6,433 bases of DNA, taken from an uncultured Gemmatimonadota bacterium. Lineage in GTDB: Bacteria > Gemmatimonadota > Gemmatimonadetes > Longimicrobiales > Gaopeijiaceae. Shown here in pieces: positions 5,817 through 6,433 of this stretch (its first letter is position 1; each line of letters starts with the position of its first letter). The notes beneath the pieces are model-generated. The model was not told the DNA's origin. It saw nothing but the letters and a program-made list of their open reading frames with translations, and ran no database searches. The stretch lies in contig CAKZOQ010000053.1 of NCBI GenBank assembly GCA_937136445.1, forward strand, positions 1-6,433, given 5' to 3'. Both the position numbers and the translations under genes were made by a program.

Positions 5817-6433
5817 ATGACTCCGACCCCTCCCCCCGAAGCCACGGCGGAACTCCCCCTGGACGACCCGTCGGACCTCCGCGACGCCCTCCTCGCCTGG
5901 TACGACGAGCATGGCCGGGAACTCCCCTGGCGAGGCATCGACGACCCGTACCGCACCTGGGTGTCTGAGATGATGCTCCAGCAGACCCGCGTCGCCACGG
6001 TGCTGGGGTACTGGGACGACTGGTTCGAACGCTTTCCCGATGTCGCCACGCTGGCGGCTGCGGAGCTGGACGAGGTGCTCCTGGCCTGGCAGGGGCTGGG
6101 CTACTACCGGCGCGCCCGCTTCCTGCACCGCGGGGCCCGCATGGTCCGGGACGATCTGGGAGGTGCCATCCCGACGACGTACGAGGGGCTTCGGGACATC
6201 CCCGGGCTGGGCCCCTACGCCGCCGGCGCGGTGGCCAGCATCGCCTTCGGGGAGCCGGTTCCGGCGGTGGATGGGAACGTCCGGCGCGTGCTGGCCCGCT
6301 GGTTCGACGAGGCGGATCCCGGGGATGCCTGGTACCGGGATCAGGCGATGGAGCTGGTGGATCCCGTGCGGCCCGGGGACTGGAACCAGGCGCTCATGGA
6401 GTTGGGAGCCACCCTCTGCACCCCCACCGCGCC
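5817..6433 (+). CDS. mutY: A/G-specific adenine glycosylase MutY, 3' end outside the window
   Basis: The frame is open to the window edge and gives 205 codons. MutY removes adenine mispaired with 8-oxoguanine in base-excision repair. The helix-hairpin-helix/GPD glycosylase core is clear: ELPWR (35-39); WVSEMMLQQTRV (48-59), with E51 as catalytic glutamate; WQGLGYYRRAR; the hairpin IPGLGPYAAGAVAS (128-141); and VDGNVRRVLAR, with D152 as catalytic aspartate. C201 in ATLCTPTA is the first ligand of the C-x6-C-x2-C-x5-C iron-sulfur cluster; the other three and the C-terminal 8-oxoguanine-reading domain lie beyond the edge. The ATG at 5817 is the first start after an in-frame TGA (5784-5786). The N-terminal extension of about 20 residues is proline- and acid-rich. 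The sequence ELPWR...SEMMLQQT is typical of MutY rather than endonuclease III. Confidence 0.95.
   Translation, partial: MTPTPPPEATAELPLDDPSDLRDALLAWYDEHGRELPWRGIDDPYRTWVSEMMLQQTRVATVLGYWDDWFERFPDVATLAAAELDEVLLAWQGLGYYRRARFLHRGARMVRDDLGGAIPTTYEGLRDIPGLGPYAAGAVASIAFGEPVPAVDGNVRRVLARWFDEADPGDAWYRDQAMELVDPVRPGDWNQALMELGATLCTPTA

Noticed and set aside
1..6433. CRISPR array, tRNA, rRNA, insertion sequence or phage genes
   Set aside because: I found no spaced direct repeats, cloverleaf-like sequence, transposase or terminal inverted repeats; the longest repeat noticed is the 17-bp ankyrin one.

Overview
The window is about two-thirds G+C or more, with densely packed bacterial genes and strong third-position GC bias, which leaves long meaningless open frames on the opposite strands. 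A lipoprotein signal peptide indicates a diderm. The mix of genes (ankyrin protein ending in a CxxC-like tail, ArsR/AHSA1 pair, unusual metzincin) would fit Gemmatimonadota or a similar environmental lineage. That placement is inference from gene content and composition; no rRNA or other firm marker is present.

Layout. Bases 1-663 (+) hold the 3' part of an ankyrin-repeat protein. It converges on a von Willebrand factor A (VWA) protein gene (773-2065, -), with a perfect 17-bp hairpin between them. Upstream of the VWA gene on the same strand is a two-gene unit read from about 2940 leftward: an ArsR-family repressor (2617-2937, -), then an AHSA1/SRPBCC protein (2174-2620, -) overlapping it by four bases. 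A divergent intergenic region of about 280 bp (2938-3218) separates this unit from a rightward operon. That operon encodes a 703-residue metzincin-type zinc metalloprotease with no visible export signal (3219-5330, +) and a small lipoprotein (5327-5734, +) whose TTG start overlaps the protease stop codon. After 82 bases comes the 5' part of mutY, the A/G-specific adenine glycosylase (5817-end, +), cut by the window edge just after the first iron-sulfur cysteine.

How the parts may work together. The ArsR repressor has no cysteine and probably controls itself and the AHSA1 protein through an inverted repeat that lies over its own start codon. The protease and lipoprotein are translationally coupled and are the least familiar part of the window: a partner or inhibitor role for the lipoprotein is a reasonable but untested idea. 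MutY is housekeeping base-excision repair. The VWA protein belongs to a type usually paired with a MoxR/magnesium-chelatase-like AAA+ ATPase, but none is in the window. Two genes (arsR-like and mutY) have a promoter-like -10 element just before the ATG and no Shine-Dalgarno sequence, suggesting leaderless mRNAs.
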